From Alphaproteobacteria bacterium (GTDB lineage Bacteria > Pseudomonadota > Alphaproteobacteria > Rhodospirillales > WMHbin7), in NCBI GenBank assembly GCA_015231795.1, contig JADGAX010000004.1, positions 90,001 through 154,000 on the forward strand: DNA of 64,000 nucleotides. The letters are read 5' to 3'. Made by a program: the position numbers and the translations under genes. The notes below the pieces were generated by a model. The model was not told the origin of the DNA. It ran no database searches and saw only the letters and a program-made list of their open reading frames with translations. Below, piece after piece: positions 33,817 through 42,918 of the stretch. Position 1 is the stretch's first letter; each line of letters opens with the position of its first letter.

Positions 33817-35574
33817 ATGCCCGCTTTCCCAACCCTCGACAAGCTCGAAGTCGCAGGCAAGCGCGTCGTCGTACGCGCCGACCTGAACGTGCCCGTGAAA
33901 GACGGGCGCGTGACCGACACCACCCGCATCGACCGCTCCGCGCAAACCATCAAGGATTTGATGGGGCGCGGCGCCAAGGTGGTGGTGATCTCTCACTTCG
34001 GCCGCCCCAAGGGGCGCGACCTTGCCTTCTCGCTGAAACCCGTGGTGGGTCCGCTCACCCGGGCGCTGGATGGCAAGATCGTGGCATTCGGAGACGATTG
34101 CGTTGGTGAAGGCGCCATGAAGGCGATTGCCGGGTTGAAGCCCGGCGACGTCGCGCTTCTGGAAAATTTGCGTTTTCATCCCGAGGAAGAAAAGAACGAC
34201 ATCGATTTCGCCCAGAAGCTGGCGGCTTTGGGCGATCTTTACGTCAACGACGCCTTCTCCTGCGCGCACCGGGCGCATGCCTCGACCGAGGCGATCGCCC
34301 GCATTCTGCCTTCGGGGGCTGGCCGCCTGATGCAGGCGGAACTGGAAGCATTGGGCAAAGCCCTTGAGAAGCCCGATCACCCGGTGGCAGCCATCGTGGG
34401 CGGCGCCAAGGTTTCGACCAAGCTCGACCTTCTGGGCAACCTGGTCTCCAAGGTCGATATGCTGATCATCGGCGGCGGCATGGCCAATACCTTCCTGTTC
34501 GCCCAGGGCGTTGAGATCGGCCGCTCGCTGTGCGAACGCGACATGGCCGACACGGCGCGCGAGATTCTGGGCAAGGCAAGTGCTGCCGGTTGCCAGATCG
34601 TGCTGCCCACCGATGCCGTGGTGGCGGCGGAACTGAAGGAAGGCGTCGCCACGCAGGTGGTGCCCATCGGACAGATTCCTGCCGATCTGATGATGCTGGA
34701 TACCGGCCCCGATTCGGCCAGGGCCATCGTGCAGCGTTTGGCCGATTGCAAAACCCTGGTCTGGAACGGCCCGCTGGGCGCCTTCGAAACCCGCCCCTTC
34801 GACATGGCCACCAATGAAGTGGCGCGGGCGGCCGCCCATCTGACCCAAACCGGCAAATTATTGACCGTGGCGGGCGGCGGCGACACCGTGTCCGCCCTGG
34901 CGCATGCCGGCGTCGAGGAACAATTCTCCTACATTTCGACGGCAGGCGGCGCCTTCCTGGAATGGCTGGAAGGCAAGATGCTGCCCGGCGTGGCGGCCTT
35001 GGGCCAAAAGCCTTCGGTCAAGAAGCTGGCTCCGCCCCCCATGCCCAAGAAGATCGCGCCCAAGCCAGCCCCGGCACCGACACCCGTGAAGGCCGAGACC
35101 AAGCAGGCTCCCACCAAAGCGCCGGACGAGAAGAAGGTGGCCGAGCCGAAAAAGGCAGCCCCCGCCAAGAAGGCCGCCCCGGCCAAAAAGCCTGCGGCGA
35201 AAAAGGCGGCTCCTGCCAAGAAGCCCGCGGCGGCAAAGAAGGCGGCCCCGGCCAAGAAACCTGCGGCGAAAAAGGCAGCTCCCGCCAAAAAGGCCGCTCC
35301 TCCGGCCAAGAAGCCTGCGGCAAAGAAGGCGGCTCCCGCCAAGAAGGCCGCTCCGGCCAAGAAGCCTGTGGCGAAGAAGGCGGCTCCCGCCAAGAAAGCC
35401 GCTCCCAAGAAAGCTGCTCCGGCCAAGAAGCCTGCGGCGAAAAAGGCGGCCCCCGCCAAGAAACCCGCCCCCAAGAAAGCCGCCCCGGCCAAGAAGCCTG
35501 CGGCGAAAAAGGCGGCTCCCGCCAAGAAGGCCCCAGCCAAGAAGCCGGCGGCCAAGAAAGGCAAGAAGAAGTAG
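33817..35574 (+). CDS. pgk: Phosphoglycerate kinase with a histone H1-like C-terminal tail
   Basis: Glycolytic kinase interconverting 1,3-bisphosphoglycerate and 3-phosphoglycerate. Residues 1 to about 394 are a complete [19 protein letters not shown], the [12 protein letters not shown] segment, GGGMANTF, and the nucleotide-binding GGGDTVSAL near the end. The normal protein stops about there. Here the frame continues for about 190 residues of Lys/Ala/Pro repeats ([11 protein letters not shown] and variants), reminiscent of histone H1 or bacterial HU-like tails. ATG 33817 follows AGAGGTGA; the in-frame TTG at 33784 is less likely. A strong terminator follows. Confidence 0.95.
   Translation: MPAFPTLDKLEVAGKRVVVRADLNVPVKDGRVTDTTRIDRSAQTIKDLMGRGAKVVVISHFGRPKGRDLAFSLKPVVGPLTRALDGKIVAFGDDCVGEGAMKAIAGLKPGDVALLENLRFHPEEEKNDIDFAQKLAALGDLYVNDAFSCAHRAHASTEAIARILPSGAGRLMQAELEALGKALEKPDHPVAAIVGGAKVSTKLDLLGNLVSKVDMLIIGGGMANTFLFAQGVEIGRSLCERDMADTAREILGKASAAGCQIVLPTDAVVAAELKEGVATQVVPIGQIPADLMMLDTGPDSARAIVQRLADCKTLVWNGPLGAFETRPFDMATNEVARAAAHLTQTGKLLTVAGGGDTVSALAHAGVEEQFSYISTAGGAFLEWLEGKMLPGVAALGQKPSVKKLAPPPMPKKIAPKPAPAPTPVKAETKQAPTKAPDEKKVAEPKKAAPAKKAAPAKKPAAKKAAPAKKPAAAKKAAPAKKPAAKKAAPAKKAAPPAKKPAAKKAAPAKKAAPAKKPVAKKAAPAKKAAPKKAAPAKKPAAKKAAPAKKPAPKKAAPAKKPAAKKAAPAKKAPAKKPAAKKGKKK
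35150..35574 (+). repeat. Lys/Ala/Pro repeat array encoding the pgk tail
   Basis: Imperfect in-frame repeats, mainly permutations of gcc-aag-aag-cct-gcg-gcg-aaa-aag-gcg-gct-ccc units of 33-48 bases. The array is unbroken in frame up to the stop codon. Codon variation (aag/aaa, gcc/gcg/gct) shows it is not a recent slippage product. Confidence 0.85.
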
Positions 35575-35603
35575 GACACTGCGCGTCAGTCTGCGCCATC
35601 AAG

Positions 35604-35635
35604 ACGGCGGAAGAGCGATCTTCCGCCGTTTTTTG
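35604..35635 (+). terminator. Rho-independent terminator of gap-pgk
   Basis: A perfect hairpin with 11-base arms (35604-35614 and 35619-35629), GCGA loop and six following T residues lies 30 bases after the pgk stop. Confidence 0.93.
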
Positions 35636-35677
35636 TTTGCCTCGACAACCTCAGCCAAGGGCGAGCGTCCTGAGCAA

Positions 35678-35705
35678 TTGACTTGCATTGGTTGAGTTGT
35701 AATAG
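35678..35705 (+). promoter_or_regulatory. Possible promoter of the three-gene lipoprotein operon
   Basis: TTGACT (35678-35683) is followed after 16 bases by TAATAG (35700-35705), 35 bases before the ATG at 35740. The -35 box is strong (5/6), the -10 box weak. Confidence 0.4.
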
Positions 35706-35739
35706 TTGCTGATTGGAAAACGAGAGGCAAGGGGTGGCC

Positions 35740-36468
35740 ATGCTCGATTTGCGCAAAATTGGCGCGTTAATCATCTGCTGCGTTTTTTTGTCGGCATGTC
35801 AGCAGTCGTTCAGGCTTGCCGAGCGTCCTGTTGGCGGCAAGCCTGACAACAACAAAGTCGCCCTCATGCCACTCGACATCCTCCTGAGCGAAAAAACAGC
35901 GGGGGGAATGCTGGAACCCAATGCCGTCTGGACAGAGCAGGCAAAAAGAAATTTGCTTGAGGGCCTTCGCAAGAATCCATCCTTCGGCAGGGCCGAGGTT
36001 GTTGAAGTGTCCTTGCCCCCTGTGGACTCGCCCGACGAAAAGACATTCTTATCATTTCAAAGACTGCATTCTGCTGTCGGCGCTTCCATTCTGGCCCATT
36101 CATACCAACCGGCGCTGGTTCTTCCTACAAAAGGAGCCAAGCTCGACTGGACGATGGGGCCATTGGCGCGCCAACTTCAAGACAAGACGAAGACAAGATA
36201 CGCGCTATTTCTGCACGTCAACGACACATACGCCAGCGGGGGAAGAGTCGCCCTCATTATTGCCTCAGCCCTTCTCTTTGGCGTTGCCCCGGAAGGTGGA
36301 ACGCAGACGGGCTTCGCGTCCCTGGTCGATCTTGAAACCGGCGATATCGTTTGGTTCAATCACCTATCAAGAAATGCTGGCGACTTAAGAAACTACGCAA
36401 GCGCCCAGGAAACCATCGACACTCTTTTCCTTGGCTTCCCGCTGGGCAAGGATTGCGGATCATGCTGA
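35740..36468 (+). CDS. Hypothetical lipoprotein
   Basis: Exported lipoprotein of 242 residues. The signal MLDLRKIGALIICCVFLSAC ends in the lipobox LSAC with the modified Cys at about residue 20. ATG 35740 lies behind a GAGGCAAGGGG stretch; a GTG two codons earlier is the alternative. The mature part is mixed alpha/beta without a family I recognise; a hydrophobic segment (RVALIIASALLFGVAP) lies near residues 167-182. Base composition is lower in GC than the flanking genes. It overlaps the M48 peptidase gene by 7 bases, so the two probably act together at the envelope. Confidence 0.75.
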   Translation: MLDLRKIGALIICCVFLSACQQSFRLAERPVGGKPDNNKVALMPLDILLSEKTAGGMLEPNAVWTEQAKRNLLEGLRKNPSFGRAEVVEVSLPPVDSPDEKTFLSFQRLHSAVGASILAHSYQPALVLPTKGAKLDWTMGPLARQLQDKTKTRYALFLHVNDTYASGGRVALIIASALLFGVAPEGGTQTGFASLVDLETGDIVWFNHLSRNAGDLRNYASAQETIDTLFLGFPLGKDCGSC

Positions 36469-37754
36469 ATGCGGATCGGTTGCTGGCCTTCGCACTTCTT
36501 ACCCTTTCGATTTCAGCATGCGCGAACAGCACTGAACAATTTGAAAAGGGGCTTAGGGACGGCGCGATTGGCAAACCGGTGATTTCCGGCGACAGCGCGC
36601 AAAGAGAAAGGAGCGCTTCCAACGAGATCGCAACAGCATCGCTGAGCAGTTATAGCCTTGCCAACATGAAGCCAACCGAGCGTCCGGCGCTGGAAACCGA
36701 TGAAGCAGGGTTATGGCTCTCTCTCGAAGACGACGAAACGAAAATCCGGTTGGCAGGCAATCGGATAACAGATGACAAGCTGAATTCGTACGTCAAAGGC
36801 GTTGTCTGCAAAATCACCGGGCCATACTGCCCGGAGTTGCGCGTTTATCTCGTACGCGTGCCGCTTTTCAATGCAAGCATGTATCCAAACGGAATGATGA
36901 TTGTTAATTCAGGTCTATTGCTAAGAGCGCGCAACGAGGCGGAAATGGCCTCAGTTTTAGGTCATGAATTCGGACATTATTTGCGCCGTCACACGTTGCA
37001 ACGCCATAGGGACACAAGCGCCAAGGCCGATGCGTTTGCTTTCGCTTCCTTGGGCTTGTCTGTGATCGGAGCGCCACCCGGCACGAGAGAGTTGATGGGC
37101 GTGGCGGCAGTTGCGAGCATTAGCGCATTTTCACGCGATCATGAACGAGAGGCGGATGGTTATGGCCTACGCGTTTTGTTCGACAACAACTACGATCTGT
37201 ATGCCAGCCCCGCCATGTGGGAAAGGGCGCTGAAGGAAGATCAGCTTGCTACGGGCGAAGAGGAAACCTTCAGCATTTTCTTATCGCACCCTCTGTCTTC
37301 AGAACGGCTGACGGAGCAAAGAAAAATCGCCGATGGTTTGGCGTCTAGGATCAGCCATCGCGAATTGGGACGAGAAAGATATCTTGAGCACATCTTGCCG
37401 CACAGGGCCTCTTTTCTCGAAGACGAAATATCCACAAAGCCGCAGAAACATTCTTTGGCCGTCCTCGACATCCTGATCGAAGATGGCGTTCGTCTTGGCG
37501 AACTTTACTATTACAAGGGCGAGATATACCGCCGCGGCAACGCAAAGGATGGCCCGACGGAAGCGCTTAAACTTTATGAGTTGGCGCTCAAGAGCGAAGG
37601 CTTTCCCACTGAAATTCATAAATCGATCGCCCTCGCCCGCCTCGCGCTGGGACAAAAGGACAAAGCCCGCACTGAATTCGAGACCTATCTCGCAAAATCC
37701 CCCAAGGCGCAGGACGCCCACCTTGTCCGCATGCAGATTGAGGAACTGAAATGA
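36462..37754 (+). CDS. M48 family metalloprotease lipoprotein with TPR-like C-terminus
   Basis: Probable envelope zinc protease of 430 residues, similar in plan to BepA/YfgC. A lipoprotein signal (lipobox ISAC, Cys near residue 19) precedes the protease domain. The zinc motif is HEFGH (His168, Glu169, His172) with the third ligand Glu230 in READGYG. A C-terminal helical TPR-like region (about 330-430, KLYELALKSEGFP, ALGQKDKARTEFETYL) follows. ATG 36462 is chosen for the signal sequence; the in-frame stretch upstream reads through the preceding gene. BepA-like proteins assist or degrade outer-membrane proteins. Lower GC than neighbours. Confidence 0.85.
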   Translation: MLNADRLLAFALLTLSISACANSTEQFEKGLRDGAIGKPVISGDSAQRERSASNEIATASLSSYSLANMKPTERPALETDEAGLWLSLEDDETKIRLAGNRITDDKLNSYVKGVVCKITGPYCPELRVYLVRVPLFNASMYPNGMMIVNSGLLLRARNEAEMASVLGHEFGHYLRRHTLQRHRDTSAKADAFAFASLGLSVIGAPPGTRELMGVAAVASISAFSRDHEREADGYGLRVLFDNNYDLYASPAMWERALKEDQLATGEEETFSIFLSHPLSSERLTEQRKIADGLASRISHRELGRERYLEHILPHRASFLEDEISTKPQKHSLAVLDILIEDGVRLGELYYYKGEIYRRGNAKDGPTEALKLYELALKSEGFPTEIHKSIALARLALGQKDKARTEFETYLAKSPKAQDAHLVRMQIEELK

Positions 37755-38326
37755 GAGCCATTGCCCCTTTTTTCTTCCTAGCCCTCTTAGCTGTTCTGCC
37801 CTCATGTACTTATTACACGCTCGTCCCGGCAAGCAGCGCTGTGACTATAGCTGATGCCTACAGGGTTGAGGTCGACGCTCCATGGAACTCCAGAACGGTA
37901 GGCAACTCCATTTTGTGGACGCAACACGGACAGAACCTGGATAGCCTGCTGTTCTTTAAGCCTGCCGGTGATGGTGAACCCGCGGCTGCCGCCCCGTCGC
38001 AGCACGGAAAAGCGATGCCCAGGTACAAGAAAGGCATGAGTTTCGTTGAATTTCCTGAGCTTATGCGAACCAGCCTCGCCAACTTCGGTTATTCGGACAT
38101 TCAAATCAGCCGCACGGAACCCTCCACCCTGGGCGGTGCCAGGGCTTTGCGCCTTGATTTTACGATGAGAACGAACAACAGCCCCCTTTTGAAGGGGTTT
38201 GCCGTCATGGGTGTAAAGGAAGAGAAGTTGTATTCGGTTATGTTCATGGCGGAAGAAACCACTTATTACCCGCTGGTTGCCCCCAGCGCAGAAAAAGTCG
38301 TTGCCAGAACCACCCTTCAGCCTTAA
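37751..38326 (+). CDS. Hypothetical lipoprotein
   Basis: Exported lipoprotein of 191 residues with the signal MRAIAPFFFLALLAVLPSC (lipobox LPSC, Cys19). The mature part is a compact mixed domain with motifs such as YRVEVDAPWN and RALRLDFTMRTNN that I cannot assign to a family. The start overlaps the M48 protease stop by 4 bases; the three genes 35740-38326 thus form one coupled operon of exported proteins. Lower GC and more varied codon use than the rest of the window. Confidence 0.75.
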   Translation: MRAIAPFFFLALLAVLPSCTYYTLVPASSAVTIADAYRVEVDAPWNSRTVGNSILWTQHGQNLDSLLFFKPAGDGEPAAAAPSQHGKAMPRYKKGMSFVEFPELMRTSLANFGYSDIQISRTEPSTLGGARALRLDFTMRTNNSPLLKGFAVMGVKEEKLYSVMFMAEETTYYPLVAPSAEKVVARTTLQP

Positions 38327-38335
38327 CCCCCCGGC

Positions 38336-38364
38336 TTGAGGTTTAACCCAAGGCAACGTATAAC
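38336..38364 (+). promoter_or_regulatory. Predicted sigma70-type promoter of the rfaD-lgt-midA operon
   Basis: TTGAGG (38336-38341), a 17-base spacer and TATAAC (38359-38364) lie 31 bases before the rfaD ATG. The -10 box matches 5/6 and the -35 box 4/6. Confidence 0.6.
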
Positions 38365-38394
38365 GTTTCTTCTGAGATTATGGGAGACGCGGCA

Positions 38395-39381
38395 ATGTAT
38401 GTGGTTACCGGGGGGGCTGGCTTCATCGGCTCGAATATCGTGGCGGCGCTCGAAGCCCGGGGCATTACCGACATCGTGGTGGTTGATCGGCTGCGCTCGA
38501 ACGAGAAATGGCGCAACTTGGCCAAGCGCGAACTGGCCGACATCGTAGCGCCCGAGAATCTGTTCCAATATCTCGACGCCAACGCCGACGCCATCAAATG
38601 CATCTTCCATATGGGCGCCATTTCGGCGACCACCGAAAAAGACGCCGACCTGATCATCACCAACAATTTCCGCCTGTCCCTGGCCCTGTGGGTATGGTGC
38701 ACGGCCAATCACGTCCGCTTCATCTACGCCTCGTCGGCGGCGACCTACGGCAATGGCGAAGCGGGCTTCAACGACGACAGTTCGTCGGAAGGGCTGGCCC
38801 ATCTGCATCCCATGAACGCCTATGGTTGGTCGAAGCATCTGTTCGACCGGCGCGTCTCGCGCCTGATGCACAATCCCAAGGCCTGTCCGCCGCAATGGGT
38901 GGGGCTGAAATTCTTCAACGTCTATGGCCCCAACGAATATCACAAGGGCGGCCAGAAAAGCGTGGTGGCGCAGATTTTCCCGCAGGCGGATGGCGGCAAC
39001 CCCGCCCATCTATTCCGTTCGCACAATCCAAAATATCCCGATGGCGGACAGTTGCGCGACTTCGTCTATATCGACGATTGCGTCGAGGTGATGATGTGGC
39101 TGCTCGACAATCCGCAAGTGTCCGGCCTGTTCAATCTGGGCACCGGACAGGCGCGCAGCTTCCTCGATCTGGCCAGCGCCGTTTACCGGGCGCTGGGCAA
39201 GGAACCCTATCTCAAATACATCGACACGCCGATGGAGATCCGCTCGAAATACCAGTATTTCACCGAGGCGCGCATGGCGCGTTTGCGGGCGGCGGGCTAT
39301 GTGCGCCCCTTCACCTCGCTGGAGGACGGCGTAACCCGTTATGTGCAGAAATATCTCGCCGCCGAAGATCCCTACAAATAG
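38395..39381 (+). CDS. rfaD: ADP-L-glycero-D-manno-heptose 6-epimerase
   Basis: Last step in making the heptose donor for the lipopolysaccharide inner core. The 328 residues form a short-chain (extended SDR) fold with GGAGFIGSN (6-14), the YASSAATYG segment, the YxxxK pair in YGWSK, and FFNVYGPNE. ATG 38395 is chosen since GGGAG lies 8 bases upstream and the Rossmann strand MYVVTGGAG begins there; an ATG at 38380 contains that ribosome site itself. It opens a five-gene operon with lgt. Confidence 0.92.
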   Translation: MYVVTGGAGFIGSNIVAALEARGITDIVVVDRLRSNEKWRNLAKRELADIVAPENLFQYLDANADAIKCIFHMGAISATTEKDADLIITNNFRLSLALWVWCTANHVRFIYASSAATYGNGEAGFNDDSSSEGLAHLHPMNAYGWSKHLFDRRVSRLMHNPKACPPQWVGLKFFNVYGPNEYHKGGQKSVVAQIFPQADGGNPAHLFRSHNPKYPDGGQLRDFVYIDDCVEVMMWLLDNPQVSGLFNLGTGQARSFLDLASAVYRALGKEPYLKYIDTPMEIRSKYQYFTEARMARLRAAGYVRPFTSLEDGVTRYVQKYLAAEDPYK

Positions 39382-39393
39382 CCAGGATCGGTC

Positions 39394-40209
39394 ATGAGCC
39401 TGCTCGCCATTCCCTTTCCGGCCTTCGATCCGGTGGCCATCGCCCTCGGCCCTTTGCTGATTCGCTGGTACGCGCTGGCCTATATCCTGGGGCTGGTTTT
39501 GGGCTGGCGCTATATCCGCAGGCTGTGCGTTCATCCGCCGCATCCGATGTCTCCCGAGCAGGTCGACGATTTCCTGACCTGGGCCACCGTCGGCGTGGTT
39601 CTGGGCGGACGCTTAGGCTATGTGCTGTTCTATCAGCCGGGTCATTACCTAGCCAATCCGCTGGAAATCTTCTCGGTCTGGAAGGGCGGCATGGCCTTTC
39701 ACGGCGGAGCACTCGGCGTGATCGCGGCCCTGTGGCTGTTCGCCCGCAAGCACAAGCTGTCCTTCCTGAAAATCGGCGATCTGATCTGCGCCGCCGTGCC
39801 CATCGGCCTGTTGCTGGGGCGCATCGCCAATTTCATCAATGGCGAATTATGGGGCCGCGAAGCGCCCGAAGATTTGCCCTGGGCGATGATCTTTCCCACC
39901 GGCGGCCCCGTGCCCAGACATCCCAGCCAACTGTACGAAGCGGCGCTTGAAGGCGCTGTCCTGTTCTTGATCATGGCGGTCTTGTGGCGCAATGAGCGGC
40001 TGCGCCAGAAGCCCGGTTTTCTGGCGGGCGCCTTTCTGGTCGGCTATGGCGTCACGCGCAGCATGGCCGAATTCTTCCGCCAGCCCGACTCGTTCCTGGG
40101 ATTCCTGGCGGGCGGGGCCACCATGGGCCAGCTCTTGTCCGTGCCGATGATCATGGTCGGACTCGCCCTCATGGTTTTCGCATGGCGCCAAGCAGCATCA
40201 AAGGCCTGA
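39394..40209 (+). CDS. lgt: Prolipoprotein diacylglyceryl transferase
   Basis: Integral inner-membrane enzyme that transfers diacylglycerol to the lipobox Cys of prolipoproteins. The 271 residues span about seven membrane helices. Signature segments are IRWYALAYILG, GGRLGYVLFY, WKGGMAFHGG (catalytic His region) and GRIANFINGELWGR. It is the enzyme needed for the several lipoproteins encoded in this window. Its 3' end overlaps midA by 28 bases in another frame. Confidence 0.96.
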   Translation: MSLLAIPFPAFDPVAIALGPLLIRWYALAYILGLVLGWRYIRRLCVHPPHPMSPEQVDDFLTWATVGVVLGGRLGYVLFYQPGHYLANPLEIFSVWKGGMAFHGGALGVIAALWLFARKHKLSFLKIGDLICAAVPIGLLLGRIANFINGELWGREAPEDLPWAMIFPTGGPVPRHPSQLYEAALEGAVLFLIMAVLWRNERLRQKPGFLAGAFLVGYGVTRSMAEFFRQPDSFLGFLAGGATMGQLLSVPMIMVGLALMVFAWRQAASKA

Positions 40210-41249
40210 TCCGAAGCCACGGCCCCATCGACCTCGAGCGGTTCATGGCGCTGGCGGTGCAAGACTATTACGCAAGGGGCACGGCTTTCGGGCGAACGGG
40301 CGATTTCACCACCGCCCCCGAGATCAGCCAAATTTTCGGCGAATTGATCGGCGCTTGGTGTTGCCTGACCTGGGAAAGCCTGGGCCGCCCCGATCTCTTC
40401 CATCTGGTCGAGTTGGGGCCGGGGCGCGGCGCTTTGATGGCCGATTTGTTGCGCGCAGCACAAATGTTGCCCGGCTTTCAAATGGCGGCACGCCTGCATC
40501 TGGTCGAAGCCAGCCCAGCGCTGCGCGCCCAGCAGGCCAAGGCGCTGGATGGATATGCGCCGCAATGGCACGACCGCCTGGAAACCATCCCCCATGACGC
40601 GCCCATGATTCTGGTCGCCAACGAATTTCTGGATGCGCTTCCCATACGCCAGTATGTGCGCCGAAGCACGGGCTGGCATGAAAGGTTGATCGGGCTCGAC
40701 GAAAGCGGACAGTTGGTCTGGCAAACCAAATCAGACCCCGACCCAGGCCTCGTACTTCCGTCACATATGGCCGAAGCGCCCGACGGCAGCATTGCCGAAA
40801 TCTGCACGCAGGCCCTTTCCTTGATCAAGGAACTGTCGCATCGGCTTGGCCAACACGGCGGCGCGGCCCTGTTTTTCGACTACGGCCCCATGGAAAGCGG
40901 CTTGGGCGACAGTTTGCAGGCCGTGAAAGGCCATGCCTTCGCAGAAGTGCTGCATGATCCTGGCGGGGCCGATTTGACGGCGCATGTGGACTTCGCGGCC
41001 CTGGCCAGACAGGCTGTCGCGCAGGGCATAAAGGCCTGGGGGCCGGTGCCGCAGGGCGTTTGGCTGCAACGCATGGGCATCTTGGAAAGAACCCGCCAAT
41101 TGTCGGCCCAGGCTGATGACCGGCAACGCGACTTGCTGATATCGGGAACCAGACGCTTGATCGATCCGCAAGAAATGGGCACTCTGTTCAAGGTCTTGGC
41201 CCTGACCCAGCCTGCCGTTTCCGCTCCAACGGGTTTCGAGGTGACATGA
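40182..41249 (+). CDS. SAM-dependent methyltransferase, MidA/NDUFAF7 family (DUF185)
   Basis: Protein of 355 residues homologous to mitochondrial NDUFAF7, which methylates an arginine of a complex I subunit during assembly. It shows the N-terminal GPIDLERFMALAVQDYY, the GRTGDFTTAPEISQIFGELIG segment, the SAM-binding ELGPGRGALMADLLR and the VANEFLDALPIRQY motif. A similar role in NADH dehydrogenase assembly is inferred. The start overlaps lgt by 28 bases, and the end overlaps pgeF by 4. Confidence 0.9.
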   Translation: MAPSSIKGLIRSHGPIDLERFMALAVQDYYARGTAFGRTGDFTTAPEISQIFGELIGAWCCLTWESLGRPDLFHLVELGPGRGALMADLLRAAQMLPGFQMAARLHLVEASPALRAQQAKALDGYAPQWHDRLETIPHDAPMILVANEFLDALPIRQYVRRSTGWHERLIGLDESGQLVWQTKSDPDPGLVLPSHMAEAPDGSIAEICTQALSLIKELSHRLGQHGGAALFFDYGPMESGLGDSLQAVKGHAFAEVLHDPGGADLTAHVDFAALARQAVAQGIKAWGPVPQGVWLQRMGILERTRQLSAQADDRQRDLLISGTRRLIDPQEMGTLFKVLALTQPAVSAPTGFEVT

Positions 41250-42013
41250 TCTCCGTTTCCGCGCTGAATGATGTCTCACGCGTCCGCCACGGTTTCTTCA
41301 CGCGCCAGGGCGGCATCAGCGAAGGCATCTACGAATCCCTGAACTGCGGCTATGGGTCGGGCGACGATGCCGCCAAGGTGACCGCCAACCGCAAGGCGGC
41401 GCTGGCGGTCATGGAACAGCCGCTCTCGTCATTGGTTACGGTACGCCAGGAACACACGATCAAGGCGATTGCCGTGGACGCGCCCTTTGCCGTGGACCAA
41501 CGCCCGGTGGCCGACGCGCTGGTGACGGATCGTAAGAATTTGGTGCTGGGCGTGCTGACGGCAGATTGCGCCCCGGTTCTGTTCGCCGACGGCAAGGCCG
41601 GAGTGATCGGGGCAGCGCATGCGGGATGGCGCGGCGCACTGGCGGGCATTTTGGAATCCACCTTGAAGCTGATGACCGACATGGGCGCCAAGCACCAGAA
41701 TATCGTGGTCGGCATCGGCCCTTCGATCACCAGACGTTCTTACGAAGTCAACCGCGACTTCCTGATCGCCTTCATGGCCGAAACCAACGAGAACGGCTAT
41801 TTCTTCCAAGAATCGGTGGTCGAGGACCGCTATAAATTCGACCTGCCCGGCTATATCTCGCGCAAACTGTCGCGGCTTGGCGTTTCCACCGTCACCCATA
41901 CACCCTGCGACACCTGCCTTGAAGCGGATCGTTTCTTCAGCTATCGCCGTTCGTGCCTTCTGGGTGAGGAAAATTACGGTCGCCAATTGTCGGCCATCGT
42001 TCTCGAGGAATGA
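41246..42013 (+). CDS. pgeF: Peptidoglycan editing factor PgeF (YfiH, multicopper-oxidase-like)
   Basis: Zinc enzyme of 255 residues of the YfiH/DUF152 family, linked in E. coli to removal of mis-incorporated serine from peptidoglycan precursors and also described as a purine nucleoside phosphorylase or polyphenol oxidase-like protein. The metal site is visible: His in VRQEHT, Cys in TADCAPVLF and His in AAHAGWRG. GSFxTRxGG appears as HGFFTRQGG near the start. It is coupled by 4-base overlaps on both sides. Confidence 0.92.
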   Translation: MISVSALNDVSRVRHGFFTRQGGISEGIYESLNCGYGSGDDAAKVTANRKAALAVMEQPLSSLVTVRQEHTIKAIAVDAPFAVDQRPVADALVTDRKNLVLGVLTADCAPVLFADGKAGVIGAAHAGWRGALAGILESTLKLMTDMGAKHQNIVVGIGPSITRRSYEVNRDFLIAFMAETNENGYFFQESVVEDRYKFDLPGYISRKLSRLGVSTVTHTPCDTCLEADRFFSYRRSCLLGEENYGRQLSAIVLEE

Positions 42014-42876
42014 TTTTCCGCCTGCGCCGCTTTTTGCTTCTTCTGCTTCTCCTGCTGCTGTCAGCCTGTCCGCAATTGCCGCAGCCCTTTCAGCATGACG
42101 GGGTCAACCCGCTTTTGCGCCTGGATGGCCGCGCTGGCGTCGCGCTGATTTTGGAATCGGGCGTGTCTAGAAATTTCGCCACGGCGCTTCGCGATTCCAT
42201 GAACCGCATGGACGTTCCCGTCTTTCTGGAAGGCGCTCCGCAAAGTGCGCTGGCCTTGCGGCTTCAGCTGCGCAAGGGGTCTGAGCGCACGGGCCTGACG
42301 GAACTGGAGATGTTCTGGCAGTTGCAAGATGCCGAAGGGCTGGCGATCGGCCATTACGACCAGTTGGCCAACGTCGCACTTTCCGATTGGGAGAGGGGCG
42401 CCCCGGCCCTGATGAAGCGTTTAGCCGACGAAGCCGCCCCGAAGCTGGCAGGCTTAATGCCCATCGAGGATGGCACGCGCCCCTTGGTCAACGCGCCTAG
42501 CAAGCCAGCCGACAAACAGCTTCTTGTTCTTGAATTCGTCAAGGGAGCGCCCGGCGACGGCAACGAAGCGCTGACGCGCGCCATGCGCTTGGCCATGTCG
42601 GCCAATGGCATCGGCTTGATCGAGCAGGCTGGCCCCGGGGCATTCCGTCTGCAAGGCCAGGCCAATGTCGCCAAGGCGGGCAGCAACAGCGAATCGTTGC
42701 ATTTGGAATGGCGCTTGCTTGATCCTAACGGCGCCGAAATGGCCCTTCTGGAACTGGATGGCGCGGTTCCTGCGGGATTGCTGGAAAAGCCCTGGGGGCC
42801 GATGGCGGGCGAGATTGTGGCCAGCACGGCCATCGAATTGGCGGGACTGATCAAGGATGCCGGCAAAAAGCGCTGA
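42010..42876 (+). CDS. Hypothetical lipoprotein
   Basis: Exported lipoprotein of 288 residues. The signal contains ten consecutive leucines before the lipobox LSAC (Cys near residue 20). The mature part has repeated beta-strand/helix patterns (NPLLRLDGRAGVAL, LALRLQLRK, ELEMFWQLQDAEG and, in the second half, LHLEWRLLDPNG), which suggests two similar halves. I do not recognise the family. It is the last gene of the rfaD operon and is coupled to pgeF by 4 bases. Confidence 0.75.
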   Translation: MIFRLRRFLLLLLLLLLSACPQLPQPFQHDGVNPLLRLDGRAGVALILESGVSRNFATALRDSMNRMDVPVFLEGAPQSALALRLQLRKGSERTGLTELEMFWQLQDAEGLAIGHYDQLANVALSDWERGAPALMKRLADEAAPKLAGLMPIEDGTRPLVNAPSKPADKQLLVLEFVKGAPGDGNEALTRAMRLAMSANGIGLIEQAGPGAFRLQGQANVAKAGSNSESLHLEWRLLDPNGAEMALLELDGAVPAGLLEKPWGPMAGEIVASTAIELAGLIKDAGKKR

Positions 42877-42899
42877 ACTCCTTTTGAAGTTCATTTGTT
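42874..42899 (+). terminator. Weak terminator after the rfaD operon
   Basis: Arms TGAACT (42874-42879) and AGTTCA (42888-42893) around an 8-base loop, followed by TTTGTT. It overlaps the stop codon at 42874-42876 and lies in the 42-base gap before the convergent marR gene. Confidence 0.35.
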
Positions 42900-42918
42900 G
42901 CCGGAGCGAAACAGGCGG

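Noticed and set aside
32734-34848. Very long minus-strand open frame opposite gap and pgk
   Set aside because: Antisense shadow; gap and pgk are beyond doubt and the shadow has no recognisable domain.
35150-35574. CRISPR-like repeat array
   Set aside because: Repeats are in frame with pgk, of varying length, without unique spacers.
34929-35579. Minus-strand reading frame looking like a membrane protein of Ala/Gly/Phe/Leu repeats
   Set aside because: It is the exact antisense of the Lys/Ala/Pro tail of pgk; regular codons there create an open opposite frame. No ribosome site.
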